A DNA stretch of 64,000 nt, taken from Astropecten irregularis (lineage: Eukaryota; Echinodermata; Asteroidea; Paxillosida; Astropectinidae). Under the pieces are notes generated by a model. That model was given only the letters and a program-made list of their open reading frames with translations, searched no databases and was not told where the DNA came from. Shown here piece after piece: positions 1 through 10,326 of this stretch (positions are counted from its first letter, which is position 1; the number at the start of each line of letters is the position of its first letter). A program made the translations under genes and the position numbers. The stretch lies in NCBI GenBank assembly GCA_963971285.1, contig OZ020244.1, positions 17,608,001 to 17,672,000 of the forward strand. Reading direction: 5' to 3'.

Positions 1-197
1 CCACCTCCCGAAAACTTCTGCCACTTACAATGACTGGAAGAGAGTACAGATACTGTGAGTACTGATAAAAAGCCATGAGGTGGGATGCGTCAACCGACAT
101 CAAGTTGGTGATCTGACCCGTCGTCATGGAACCGCTTGAGACCATCCACCCAGACAGACGAAGAGTTTTGTTGTAGATAGCCGACTACAAAAACAAA

Positions 198-475
198 CAT
201 TATGGTAGAAACATACTATTCAAACATTTCCGTCTGAAATGGTGTATTTATTCAGAAATTTTTCAAACAAAGACCGAAAACAGTTTTGATGTCGGGGTAA
301 GATCAAAACTATTCTTTATGTTTTATCAGAAAAAGTGAGTCGGGTTTTTGCTATTTTCTTGGGATATCAGATTGAGCTCAAATTTTCACAGGTTTATCAT
401 TTCATGTACATACTGAGTCAGACAAAGTGTGAGTGCTGTTCTGTGACCTTTACCAATCATATATTATACCTTTAA
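198..475. repeat. MITE remnant related to the copy at 43837-44130
   Basis: Shared landmarks are a segment near CAGTTTTGAT and a right part reading CTGTGACCTTTACCAATC followed by TATTATACCTTT. The copy at 43837-44130 keeps both ends (AAAGGTACAGTACAGGATTG and its near complement), so this one is the degraded member. Confidence 0.45.
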
Positions 476-520
476 TTACAAAGGCACCAAATATCTTTTT
501 TGGTAATAATGTAAAATAAG

Positions 521-760
521 GTAGGTTTGCGGTGACATCATGTAATCTCTACTGTGAGAGTGTGTGGTTCTGAGAAGAAACGACAGTTTAACTCTGAACG
601 TTCCAAACAGTATGCTCTGTTCGCCTTCAGAAGGGTATTAACTAATGTTCCGATATAATGCACAGTACACTGTTCGGAACGGCGAGATAATACAAAGACC
701 TTCTTCTCAGAACCGTCACACTCTCACAGAAGAGATTACATGGTGTCACCGCAAACCTAC
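521..760. mobile_element. Foldback element, family A
   Basis: The ends are inverted repeats: GTAGGTTTGCGGTGACA at the left and TGTCACCGCAAACCTAC at the right. The arms run inwards for more than 60 bases and include a TGTGAGAGTGTG/CACACTCTCACA pair. A close copy lies at 18542-18710. No coding capacity is seen. Confidence 0.75.
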
Positions 761-1338
761 ATGTACCTACTATGCATAGCTTTAATAAGTCTTAAAGCTG
801 GTTAGATTTCAATAACCAAGTCTAAAAGGACTAATGCAACATTCCTGAGTATATTAAAACTTTTGAATGACAGTCAACAGATTTTGCAATTCATTTGGAC
901 AATTTTCATTAATACCAGAACTGATTATCTCGACACCAATTTGTCAGTGTGAGACTGTTTGTAAACCCTTCAGCACCTCATTGTCAGGTCACCGGTCAAA
1001 TAGAGGTCATCCGACTGGGTAATGTGTGCATGGAGTCTGGTATAAACAATGCAGGCACATAATGGTTGAATACAGCCCGACAATAGCTCAAATTCCAGGT
1101 GGACGTAATCGGTGTCACCACAGCTGTGTTCAGAGCTCACAAATTGCGGTCTGCTCAAAAATGCCAGTCTATTCAAATGCAAATCAAGGTGGTGAATGCA
1201 CTAACGATGAGAACTTTATTTGGGGACAGTAAAGATTCACTGAACATCTTGTTCCAGACAGTACCCCCATTCAATGTATTTCAATGGAAATAACAAAGCA
1301 ATCATGAATATTCTCATCACGCCATGAGACAAACAGCT

Positions 1339-1645
1339 ATAGATCAGCGCGGAGTGACGTCATTCCATCTCGCTGACCTGCCAGAATTGTTTAATCTTAT
1401 TACAGGGTACTTCAAAGAAGGATATTGTCTGAGAAAAATCTATGACTCGACAATGAAAGTCGTACATATAACACGATTTCTGCTTCTTGAAAAAAAAATA
1501 TTTGGAAAACAATTCTCGACGACGGGTGGTTTGTGCGTGATTTGTCCATGATTTGTCCGTAGCTTGCGCCATCTTCACGCATGTTACTTTTCATCGGTTG
1601 TCAAGTTATGAGAATGAAAGTACCCGAATGTCCGCGCTGATCTAT
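1339..1645. mobile_element. MITE with ATAGATCAGCGCGGA termini
   Basis: The 15-base ends are exact inverted repeats (ATAGATCAGCGCGGA and TCCGCGCTGATCTAT). A second copy with the same interior (CTCGACAATGAAAGTCGTAC, AAAACAATTCTCGACGA) lies at 17053-17396. Confidence 0.75.
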
Positions 1646-1727
1646 ATGCTTCCCAGACAGAAGGGGTTACAAAATTATGCTACAGAATCCTACGAGGGGA
1701 GGGGAGAGGAGAGTGAAGTCTCTGTAC

Positions 1728-1880
1728 CTGCACAGCAGCCCGAAGGTGCAGACTGGACAGGATCAACAAGTGGTAGTTACTGTGCAGAATCATTATCCGC
1801 AGCAAGCCAATAGCACCCATGATGACAAGCAGCACAAAGCCATTACTGAAGAACTCTCCCACGGTCACAAAGTCAGATAG
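1728..1880 (-). CDS. ABCC8/9-like: SUR-like exon 5 (TMD1 second helix)
   Basis: This exon has 51 codons between TCTTCAG and CAG|GTACAG, phase 0 on both sides. EFFSNGFVLLVIMGAIGLLR and LRAAVQ match the SUR stretch that follows the extracellular loop. The next expected exon was not found between here and the left edge. Confidence 0.85.
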
Positions 1881-4800
1881 CTGAAGAGGGAAACAAAGCA
1901 TCATACCGTAACAAATAATAATTAAGGCATTTATACAGTGTTCTTACACAAGTGGTATCACAATGCTCTACCCGTTAACATTCCTGGAACAATCTCAGCT
2001 CCCTGGGGTTTATACAACCCCAGCTATCTGCAAAGTGTGCAGGGATAATCAAGCACACATCTTTACTCTCACAGGTACCCATGCACACCTGGGTGAAGAG
2101 GAGCAATATGTGACAATGTGTCTTGCCCAAGGATGCAAGCACCGCTAGCCAATGGCTGGATTCGAACCCACAATCTGTAGATTGTAGACTTTAGGAAATA
2201 ACAGCCAGCCAGCAGTTGGTACCCGCTGTGAACAAAAGGCCGCTCTATTAGAATTGTACTCAGCTCTCGGCCCTGTACTCGATCTTGAATGTACACGGAC
2301 TCGATACTTAGGACTTGGACTCGACAGCAATGTATTCTGACTTGGCCCAGTACTCAGACCTTATAAGTACTCGGAGTACTCGGAGTACTCTGTACTCGGA
2401 TTTGAGGACTTTACTCCAACACTGGAGAACAACCCTTCCTTCTCGACATACAGCCTGCCAGTAATCTTATCTTAATGTCCTCCTACTAGGAGGGCATACT
2501 GTGCTACACAAACCTCATCGATTGTTTCTCCCTTGTCATAGTACAGCACGGATGCGTAGGTGACAATTCCACTGACGGCCAGCGGACCGACGAACTGAAG
2601 TACGTCTGCCACAACTTTGTGGATGAAAGCCGCAACATGCCATCGCAGGAAGGCCTTGAGCAGGACACGGTAGAGAGAGAAGTGGGCGGGTCCACCAAGC
2701 TTATCGGCTCGCTCCTGTATGCAGAATACAGATGTATTTGGGTACACATTGCTAGAGGAGCCCACCACAGGATTTCGATGAGCGACAAGGTTTGTCAGAC
2801 TTAATGTGCACAGTGCCGTTTAATTCACAAGAAAACAATCTGCAAAGATTGCAGAAACAGACAGGTCACAACCAAACCAAAGCAGCCTCAGGCTTGTACC
2901 AAGACATGTTCGTCCAACCAACCATGCAATCTTCTCCTCATAAGCACGCACAACTGCCAAGCGGAGCCATATACCTCTACCTCATGAAAAAGCCAGAAAA
3001 TCCTTCCTTTTGCTTTACATCAACAGTTGGGAGTCAGGTTGGTGTAGCGGTTCTTTCCTCGCCTTTCACTTCTGGTGGACCGGGTTCAAGTCCGGCTCGG
3101 TCCACAAGTGGTTTGGGTTTTCAGTCCCTACCTGATTCTGTGGGTTTTACACAGAATATTACTCGGGGGTTTTCCTCCCACCTCTATTAAATTTGTATCT
3201 TCTTCTCATCATCTTTCCATAAAAGGTTTCATCAGGCTTTTGAGCTACAGTGCCTAGGCCGCCTTTAAGGAATCCTTGGTTTCATTACCAAAAGTAAATT
3301 AATTTAATTTGTTGTTTTGTTAATATTTTTGCTTGTTTATACCTCTCCCTGTAATTGGCGGTTACTCTGCTGTTGGATGAAATAAAAAAAAAAATAATAA
3401 ATAAATAAAATAAATAAATAATAACATGTTCAATAACAGATAAACTGCCCACAGTCCTGCATCATGCACAAACCTTCTCCTGTTGCAGGTGCCACTCAAA
3501 GTTCTTAAGGTTGAACCGGGATGTGCTCATCTCGGGCAGACAGCCAAGATCACCGATCTCCAGTGGTCGTTTGTAACCCTGAACAAACAACCATCGCTGC
3601 CAGCTGAAGAGTAACCTGGATGGAAAACTCACGTAACTGTGAATGAAAGGTACAAACAAATGACAATATTAAACAAATGCATTTTGTCAAATTCAATTTT
3701 CACTTGATGAGTACAATGAGAACACAATGTGACAATTGGTATGTGGATCGGTTTGCGGAAACACCATGTAATAATCATTCGTACTTTCACACTTCTATAT
3801 CGTTCGCACGTCTCGTAAGGTCTCAACGTTTCGACTAGTCTGCTCTAGCCTTCTGATGAGGACTAGAGGACTACATGTGCAGTCAAAACGTTGAGACTTA
3901 CAAGAAGTGCAAACGATATAGAAGTGCAAAAGTACGAACGATTATTACATGTTTCCGCAAACCGATCCACATAAGAATACAATTGTGCTACCAAAGTTGG
4001 ACACAACAGCCATGACATCATAACTGAAGCAGATACAATACACAATGATGAGTGAAAAACAACAGTTTTATAAGCTGTCTGTCAATCTTTAAAGGCAGCG
4101 TACATGACTTGCCACGCCTCAAAAAAAAAATTATTGAGTTTGAGACAGAAAATGGACTCAACAGTTCATAAACAGTGCAAACAGTCACTATGGGAATTCT
4201 TGGTTCATCAGATGCTGGGTTTTTCAAGGAAATCAAGATTTAGTGTCTTTTAAAAAGATCTGTTTAGCATTTCGAAAGCGTGGTGTAACCGTGAAAGATT
4301 CGGAGGGGGCAAGATTATTTTGGCCGTATTTCTGCTATCCAGATGAAAAAATTAAGTGTAAAAAGATACATGAAACAGTGTCTGTAAGGAAGTTTAAGAC
4401 CTTCACTTCTGTTTAAGTACCAAATTCAGCCAAAACGCACATCTTTGTAAACCCTTAATGCTTCCTTTAAGGGCATGTACAAAATTGGTAAAGGTGACAG
4501 AATAGCTGCAGGTGCTCATAAATCGATTTGTCATGGAATAAAAACAAAATTGTGAATTTTTCAGCTCAATTGATCATTGAAAACTATAGAAAACAGCAAA
4601 AACGGTTGCAATTGTTACGCCACATTGTGTGGGAATATATCTTGCCAAGATCAAAAATGTTTTGGTGTTTTACTCTTTTCTGGATAAATACAGCATTTCA
4701 GGCAGAACAATTTTCACAGTATGTTTCTACCATTACCGTCTTTAAACCCTGTAAGTTATACGTAAATCTGTGAACATATCTGTTTTGGTTTCTTACAAAT

Positions 4801-6628
4801 TTTGTACATGCCCTTTAAGATTTATATAATTAGAAATCTGCATCTCTAACCATCTATTTCCTGAAAAAAAAATCCAAAGGATGTATTTTCCACTTTGCTT
4901 TCCATTTTCTCACTACATGTACAGCCAAGATTGTTTTATTAAAATGTTAAAGAGACTTGAGCTGGAAGCCTTTTATCATTGGCTCCCTGAGATAACGGAC
5001 ATACTGCGTACTTCATGTAATATTTCATGTCCGGCTTGCGTAGATCATCTGGAAGACTTTTCTCTTGGGAATTCCTCCAAAACTGAAAAAAACAAAAAAA
5101 AACACATTTAATGGATACACATCGCAAAATAGGATTGAAACAAACACAACTTCCAAGGCAGAAGCTTTTAACTATGTTATACACAGGTTCAATAGCGCTC
5201 CGCACTTGCGCTAAAAATAGCACCGGATCTCAGAAAAACATTGCAACCATGCAAACGTGTGGTGGGTGTGCGTGTGCATGTACACTACGTGTGTGTGTGT
5301 GAGACAATGTTTGTCTGACATCCGGGGATTTTGTGACGCCATAAGTGCGGAGCGCTATTCATACCTGTGCAAGACAGTGAATACTGAATAGTTTATACAA
5401 TGCTGTTAAAAGTAATTTCATACTTCGATTTTTGTCAAACAAATGCATATTCAAGGGCAGAAATATAAAGTTAGATACAGTAACAGTCATTTGTGAAATT
5501 CCCAGTCCCATAAGGTACCCACTTTTTGAGAAAATAGTGAAAACGGCCAAGGTATTTTAAAATCTTTTCACAGTTTTTTGGTCAATTGGTTTTACTCTTT
5601 TCTGGATAAATACAGCATTTCAGGCAGAACAATTTTGACAGTATGTTTCTAGCATCACCATCTTTATACCCTGTATTAAAGTTATAGTTAAATCTGTGAA
5701 CATCTGGTGAAGATTTCTGTTTTGATATGCTACCAAAGTATGATAGTACCTTTGATACAGTACGGTACCGGTAAGTCTTAATCAGACATCTTTTTTTTTT
5801 CTTATATTATAAAATATTTGTGCGTGGTTTCATGGCTTCTGACTGCAAAAAGAACAAAGATTTGGGGTCACCACCAATGTAGGGCTGGATGGCTCAGAAG
5901 GTAGAGCACCTGTACAGTATTCAGGAGGTCGCGGGTTAAAATCCCGCTCCAGTAAATATTTCTTTGTTCATTTTTCAATGATTATAAAATATTATTAAAA
6001 TTATAGTAATGGATTGCAGATGTACCATAAGAAAGAGTGCAAACACCTCCAACATGCACAATGCAGCGTAAACTAATACTGTAAAGACTATGGCATCGAA
6101 GCGGACAATCCTCTGATCCACATTATCAGGCTCCGCCATCCACGTGGCTAGCCTGAAACTCTCCCCAATCAGAGCGGACACCCAGTACGTCTGCAGCAGC
6201 CAGGCAAAGCCCCTCCTAACCCAGGCTTCCAAGTGATGGTAGAAGACACATGCCAGCACGGCTGCCAGCAGGCCACAGCTCCCAGTCAGGTACAGATGGG
6301 GCTGGGTCTCAGGACTCTGAGACTTCAAGTCCGACAGCACCCCTTCCAAGATGCAGAAGACGTTGGAGAGCACCAGGACAAAGAGTAGGATCCAGCGAGC
6401 ATAGTGGCAAGGGTAGTGGAGGGTATAAGGAGTCTTCTCCCGTTTCAGACTCGGGCAGCATCCGTAGACCAGCAGGAGCAAGGAGGAGAGAATGATGAAG
6501 GAGACATGCGGGATGCAGCTGACAATGTCCACGTGACAGATCAAGGAGCTGTAGCTCGTGGTATTCAAGGAACACCGGCTGGGGCACAGAGAGAGCGACA
6601 CCATCGGATCACATGCATTTTCATCCAT
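1728..6628 (-). CDS. ABCC8/9-like: Sulfonylurea-receptor-like ABC transporter (ABCC8/ABCC9 group), 5' part
   Basis: Five exons join in phase (6628-6026, 5082-5012, 3636-3474, 2714-2514, 1880-1728) to give 397 codons; the rest lies beyond the left edge. SUR proteins are ABCC-family regulators that surround Kir6 channels to form ATP-sensitive potassium channels in the plasma membrane. The first 201 residues hold five hydrophobic helices, as in TMD0. The N-terminal tail has a Cys-NTT-Cys arrangement (C15, N22, C31) like the glycosylated, disulfide-linked tail of SUR1. Shared motifs are VDIVSCIPHV, RWILLFVLV, EGVLSD and YHHLE. Exons 2-3 give the L0 linker (LPDDL, SFPSRLLFSW, KRPLEI). Exon 4 carries ADVLQFVGPLAVSGIV, close to the SUR TMD1 entry. 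An in-frame stop sits just before the first ATG. MVSLSLC at residue 9 is an alternative start. Another long-form ABCC is possible, but the TMD0 match favours SUR. Confidence 0.85.
1961..2260 (-). mobile_element. SINE-like repeat, family G, tRNA-derived
   Basis: It contains CTGGGTGAAGAGGAGCAATA, GTCTTGCCCAAGGATGCAAG and GGCTGGATTCGAACCCACAA. The last is the complement of a tRNA B-box (GGGTTCGAATCCAGCC), so the pol III unit reads on the minus strand. Related copies lie near 8820-9290, 22776-23060, 36080-36420 and 47535-47885. Confidence 0.7.
2358..2400. repeat. Short tandem repeat of GGAGTACTC type
   Basis: GGAGTACTC is repeated with slight change in SUR-like intron 4, forming a small self-complementary tract. 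Confidence 0.6.
2514..2714 (-). CDS. ABCC8/9-like: SUR-like exon 4 (TMD1 entry)
   Basis: This exon has 67 codons, phase 0 at both ends (ACAG acceptor, GAG|GTTTGT donor). It encodes the amphipathic lead-in and first helix of TMD1, with ADVLQFVGPLAVSGIV as the diagnostic stretch. Confidence 0.88.
3031..3290 (+). mobile_element. SINE-like repeat, family H, tRNA-derived
   Basis: The head has GTTGGTGTAGCGGTTC (A-box-like) and GGGTTCAAGTCCGGC (B-box-like). The tail contains AAGGTTTCATCAGGCTTTTG and CAGTGCCTAG. A second copy with the same order lies at 8158-8410. It sits in SUR-like intron 3 on the opposite strand to the gene. Confidence 0.7.
3474..3636 (-). CDS. ABCC8/9-like: SUR-like exon 3 (L0 linker)
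   Basis: The acceptor is TTCACAG and the donor is AAG|GTTTGT. The exon encodes SFPSRLLFSWQRW and KRPLEIGDLGCLPE, the linker segment that in ABCC proteins precedes TMD1. A second CAG 18 bases inside keeps the same frame, so the exact start could be 3618. Confidence 0.82.
3732..3986. mobile_element. Long-armed foldback element, family B
   Basis: Almost the whole 255 bp folds back on itself. The left arm starts ATGTGGATCGGTTTGCGGAA and the right arm ends TTCCGCAAACCGATCCACAT. The loop contains GACTAGTCTGCTCTAG. A related copy lies at 57491-57743. The tips resemble family A (GGTTTGCGG), so the two families are probably related. Confidence 0.78.
4466..4822. mobile_element. MITE with GGGCATGTACAAAATT termini
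   Basis: The left end reads TTTAAGGGCATGTACAAAAT and the right end AATTTTGTACATGCCCTTTA, an almost exact inverted repeat flanked by TTTAA-like sequence. The interior resembles the TTAA-flanked family (GGATAAATACAGCATTTCAG). It lies in SUR-like intron 2. Confidence 0.72.
5012..5082 (-). CDS. ABCC8/9-like: SUR-like exon 2 (start of L0 linker)
   Basis: A strong pyrimidine tract and CAG acceptor precede FWRNSQEKSLPDDLRKPD. The donor GTACGC leaves phase 2, which is what exon 3 needs. A better-looking GTATGT lies 7 bases downstream but would break the frame. Confidence 0.75.
5406..5754. mobile_element. TTAA-flanked MITE, family C
   Basis: This is a worn copy. It keeps the central landmarks (ATAAATACAGCATTTCAGGC, ACAGTATGTTTCTA) and the right end ACCAAAGTATGATAGTACCT. 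It lies in SUR-like intron 1. Confidence 0.7.
5821..5993 (+). mobile_element. tRNA-derived SINE-like repeat, family F
   Basis: The sequence GGGCTGGATGGCTCAGAAGG followed about 35 bases later by GGTCGCGGGTTAAAATCCCG looks like a tRNA with A- and B-boxes. It is preceded by TTTCATGGCTTCTGACTGC, seen beside the other family members. The B-box carries a change (TTAAAA for TTCGAA), so it is unlikely to be a working tRNA gene. Confidence 0.65.
6026..6628 (-). CDS. ABCC8/9-like: SUR-like exon 1 (TMD0)
   Basis: This exon has 201 codons from the ATG to the GTACAT donor, ending in phase 0. It encodes all five predicted TMD0 helices, near residues 42-58, 78-98, 112-132, 142-160 and 178-201. A TTTTGTAG just upstream of the ATG could be an acceptor, which would mean an intron in the 5' UTR. 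Confidence 0.88.
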
Positions 6629-6704
6629 CTTTTAGACCTCTACAAAAAAGCAAATGAATACATTTAAACACCAATTTTAAGCACACTGTACCTATACTAA
6701 ACCT

Positions 6705-6953
6705 GGGGTGCGTTCCACTCCTGCTAACTACGCGCACGGTGCACAATGTGCGCCACCGTTTTCAAACACAACGTTCGCCTAACATAGCAAACGGTGAAGA
6801 GGAGGTGTTTGCTGAAGTTGGCTAACTACATTGAAATGAAAGATCAATGCAATACGCAGCACATGTTTGCCATTTGTTGCGTGCGCGTTCCACATCAAAA
6901 TCCAAGCGTAATGCAAACGTCGCGAACATATTCACGCAAGCAGAACGAACCCC
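6705..6953. mobile_element. MITE with GGGGTGCGTTC termini
   Basis: The left end GGGGTGCGTTCCA and the right end GAACGAACCCC are imperfect inverted repeats. A copy in the opposite orientation lies at 42554-42833 and shares ACAATGTGCGCCA, AACACCTCCTCT-type and AAATGGCGAACATGT-type segments. Confidence 0.68.
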
Positions 6954-7407
6954 TGCAATGATCTCTGTCACGATGAGTGACCTAGGGTTACGATCAACGC
7001 AACTAACCTCAACAATGTTTAATACAGAAAAACACTTATAAATTATTTGAGGCATATGCACTAGTACACTCTACCATACTTCAAGGGTGTTTACATGCAG
7101 TCTGAAATTCAGCACATCGTCCTCGCCATAATAGTTTAACCTTCAAGAGAAGGGGGATTAACATGTACTTTAGTCTTTAGCCTTCAATGCTACCAAACAT
7201 GTTTACACTGATATATCCTTTCCTATTAAGTTAGTTAAGCTAAATTTGAGATAAGCAGACAAGGTTTTCAGGGTTTTTTGGTAACACCAATTAGTTATCA
7301 CTTGTCAGCATTGAGGCCAGCCTCTAGAAATCTGGTCAATGTCCAACGATTGATTGTGAGACCATGAACCTCAAGTGGTTTGTCAAGGTGACATGGGCCT
7401 ATTAAAG

Positions 7408-7505
7408 GGGTCATCCATAAAGTATGTACGCACGAATGGGGGGGGGGGAGGACAGTTGATAACGATGCATATGCCATACAGGGGGAAGGGGGGGGGTGGG
7501 GGTCT
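7408..7505. repeat. Poly-G tract with one end of a GTCCATAAAGTA-type MITE
   Basis: GGGGTCATCCATAAAGTATG followed by TACGCACGAA and runs of G matches the termini of the element at 44380-44898. Only one end is recognisable here. Confidence 0.5.
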
Positions 7506-7929
7506 CAGCCTCAGGTCAGTGTGTACCATTAAACCAAAAATAAAAATGTAATCATATATGGTGTACTATACAATAAAAAAATGCCTACTGTACTTGCAGT
7601 AAAAAAAAAAGAATAGTAAAACCTGTATAAAAGAAAAAACCTGTTATTACTTTGGTCATTCACTTCAGAATTTTCGAGCAACGTCCCAATAACGGTAGGC
7701 CTGGCGCATTAAAAAATACTTGCTTATTTTTTCCAGGTAAGGAGGGAATTTTTTTTTTTTTGGTGACCATGGACAAGTGGGGCCCTAAACTAACTATTGG
7801 GAAAATAAAACAAGTTTTTACATGTTTTATATCTTCTGCCATGTCTACCGCTCCAAAATGTTTGCCTTTCAGTGAATGTTCCCCTGAGTCCTAACATGTA
7901 CATCCCCAGAATCAAGAAATGTGTGTAAA

Positions 7930-8115
7930 ATTTCATCGTAAAAATACAATTTTCTTACGCGCTTGTTGCAAACTTCAAAACAGCCCGTCTAATCACATGG
8001 TGCCACGCCATTTTGTCTGGTCTGGTTAGTCGGGTGCCTAGACCCAACAGATCCCGAGTACTTTAAAATCACAGAGGAAACAAGACTAGTTTTTATTAAA
8101 AAAATCAAAGCCCTG
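7930..8115. repeat. Fragment of the long MITE at 10768-11801
   Basis: Shared segments are AAACTTCAAAACAGCCCGTC, the CCATTTTGTCTGGTCTGG stretch and the complement of AGGGCAGGGCTTTGATTTTT. These also occur at 10885-11095 and 49260-49570. Confidence 0.55.
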
Positions 8116-8157
8116 CCCTCTTTCCAGTTTCCATAAATTTAACATTGCTAAATATTA

Positions 8158-8410
8158 GAGTCAGGTTGGTGTAGCAGTTCTTCCCTAGCCTTTCACCTCT
8201 GGTGGAGCAGGTTCAAGTCTGGCTCGGTCCACAAGTAATTGGGTTTTCAGTCCCTGCATGATTTTGTGGCTTTTACCCAGAACATTCCTGGGGTTTTCCT
8301 CCCACCTCTAAAACTGTATCTTCTTCCCACTCATCTTTCTAAGAAAGGTTTCATCAGGCTTTCGAGCTACAGTGCCTAGAGCGCTTTTGAGGAATCCTTG
8401 GTTTCATTAC
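8158..8410 (+). mobile_element. SINE-like repeat, family H
   Basis: This is a second copy of the repeat at 3031-3290, in the same orientation, with GTCAGGTTGGTGTAGCAG at the head and AAGGTTTCATCAGGCTTTCG near the end. Confidence 0.7.
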
Positions 8411-8819
8411 CTGCACATTTTCAAACTTTTTTTGTTAAATTTCTTACGCACAAATAAATATGCTGCATTTCATCGCTCACATTCAAAGAAAAGGTGTCCA
8501 TGATTTTCAAGCCAATTTATGATTGTCTTTGTTGTCATTTGAGGACATTTTTTGGCGCAAGTACCGTGAAATACCATATTTTGCAGTGTACAAAATGTCA
8601 AACTCTATGTCCGGGGCGCTAGACTAGCCATCGTCCCCAAAATTAAAAAAGGAAGTTCAGCGCCCCAGTTACCGTGTCTAGGTGAAGACTAGCCCCATAC
8701 TAGGGCCAGTCTACTCCGTACACTCTGTATCCTTGGCCCTACTCACGTCCATTGATAAACTGGGGGCACATATAAATACGCTTCCTATGAACTCCATTTC
8801 TCTCAAGGGCATTATAATA

Positions 8820-9290
8820 ATAATAACAATTTGGGCATAGAGCGTTCTTACCCACAAGAAGGGTATCACAATGCTTTATATATTATTATTATCTTGGGTC
8901 ATCGGGCCCATTTACATTCCTGAAACAATTTAGTATTTAGTATTTATTTCATTTCTCGGGAAGAACAAGTTACAAAGCACAAGAACAACAATTAACACTT
9001 TCAATAGAACAGGACAAAACAAATACAATAACTACATAATAATCCAATCAGCTCCCGAAGGATTGCCCAAAAGGAAATATTCTCAGCTCCCTGGGGAGTA
9101 TACAGCCCGCAGCTGCCTGCAAAGCGTGCAGGGCTGATCATGGAGGTAGAAATTCTATTTCTACCTCCATGGGCTGATCAAACAAACAAAGCCATCTCTA
9201 CCCTCACAGGCACCCATTTACACCTGGGTGAAGAGGAGCAATGTGTTATAAAGCGTCTTGCCCAAGGACGCAAGCACATTCAGAAAACAT
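8820..9290 (-). mobile_element. SINE-like family G copy, twice interrupted
   Basis: The ordinary order of family G (cf. 1920-2230 and 36090-36420) is split here. At about 8932-9085 a foreign stretch of some 150 bases separates CCTGAAACAATT from CTCAGCTCCCTGG. At 9139-9173 a short palindrome is inserted. The B-box end of the repeat is missing. Confidence 0.6.
9139..9173. repeat. 15-bp-arm palindrome inserted in a SINE
   Basis: CATGGAGGTAGAAAT, a three-base centre and ATTTCTACCTCCATG form a perfect hairpin. The sequence GGGCTGATCA occurs directly on both sides, while other family G copies have it once, as expected for an insertion with a 10-bp target duplication. Confidence 0.7.
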
Positions 9291-9730
9291 ATAGCCTAAT
9301 AGACCCAGTAATTGGGGCGCTGAACTCCCTTCTTTTACTTTTGGGGTTGACGGTCGGTCTAGCTCCCCAGTAAAATGTATTGTACACAGAAAAAAAAAAG
9401 TTTCACGGCACTTTCGCCGTGAATGTCCCCAAATGACAACACAAACATCACAAACAGAATTGAAACTCGCTCCATTGCTTCTACTAAAGTCAGAGATGAA
9501 ATGCAGCATATTCATTTGTACTCACGATCATTCCTTTTGATGAAAATCAATGTTTCCTGACGAATTTCCAGACGAGAACGTCGAAAACGGCTTTCATTTT
9601 GTGTGGCTCTGCTCCACACAAAATGGCGGTCATGACGTCAGCGCATAAATATTAATTGTGGTAATTTGCATACGATGCGGACGTGTCGATACGTAGATCA
9701 CTTTGCCTCGGCAAAATTCCCGGCCTCATA

Positions 9731-10326
9731 TTAACACGGATGGGAACAGTGCCGTGCGTGACAAGCGCCGCGATGATTGGTCAACGTGCAAGGCAGTGCT
9801 TGTAAGTCACAGAAACCATGTGCTGGCCACGATCTTTTGAATGGTACCAAAAACGTACAAATTTGTAGATTTCTTCAACCTTTTGACCATTTTTTGTGGT
9901 ATCACCCGGCGTTCGAGAACTCACGAACTCCGCGGTCGTATTTGAACTTTGGTAAGCTGTATTTTTGTTGCCATTTTACCGCGCCACCGTCTGAGTGTGA
10001 TTGTTGGGTCATTGAATATTCATATAACGTGTGTTGGGTCTATTGGTTGTGTATACCGAGAGCGCCACATGAATATGCATATAATTGCATGGTCACCCGG
10101 AGATGTCATACAGCCGATCGTTGATCGTTGCGTAGTCGTACACCGTGTGTGTTTGAATAGGCACACCGCGTGATGCGTGCTCCGTACGTGCCTGCAACAG
10201 CCCTGCGTGCGTGCGTAACGGATTGGTCCAGCACATGGTTTTCGTGACGTCACGAGCACTGCCTTGCGTGTTGACCAATCAGCGCGGCGCTTTTCACACA
10301 TGGCACAGTTCCCATCCGTGTTACAG
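9731..10326. mobile_element. MITE with about 100-bp inverted ends
   Basis: The left end TTAACACGGATGGGAACAGT is mirrored by AGTTCCCATCCGTGTTA at the right. The arms continue through GATTGGTCAACGTGCAAGGC and its counterpart GCCTTGCGTGTTGACCAATC. The interior contains smaller palindromes and no reading frame of note. Confidence 0.75.

Larger units (their letters stand above)
1..1727. other. Left-edge part of SUR-like intron 5
   Basis: No coding sequence was recognised. The stretch holds a remnant of the TTAC-CAATC MITE family near 200-500, a foldback element at 521-760 and a MITE at 1339-1645. Confidence 0.6.

Noticed and set aside
1..59. Possible SUR-like microexon: on the minus strand a CAG acceptor, 24 bases in frame, then GTAAGT.
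   Set aside because: The eight residues do not resemble the SUR segment expected after exon 5, and the pyrimidine tract is poor.
5881..5955. A tRNA gene.
   Set aside because: The B-box is altered, the sequence shares flanks with other dispersed copies, and it reads as part of a repeat family.
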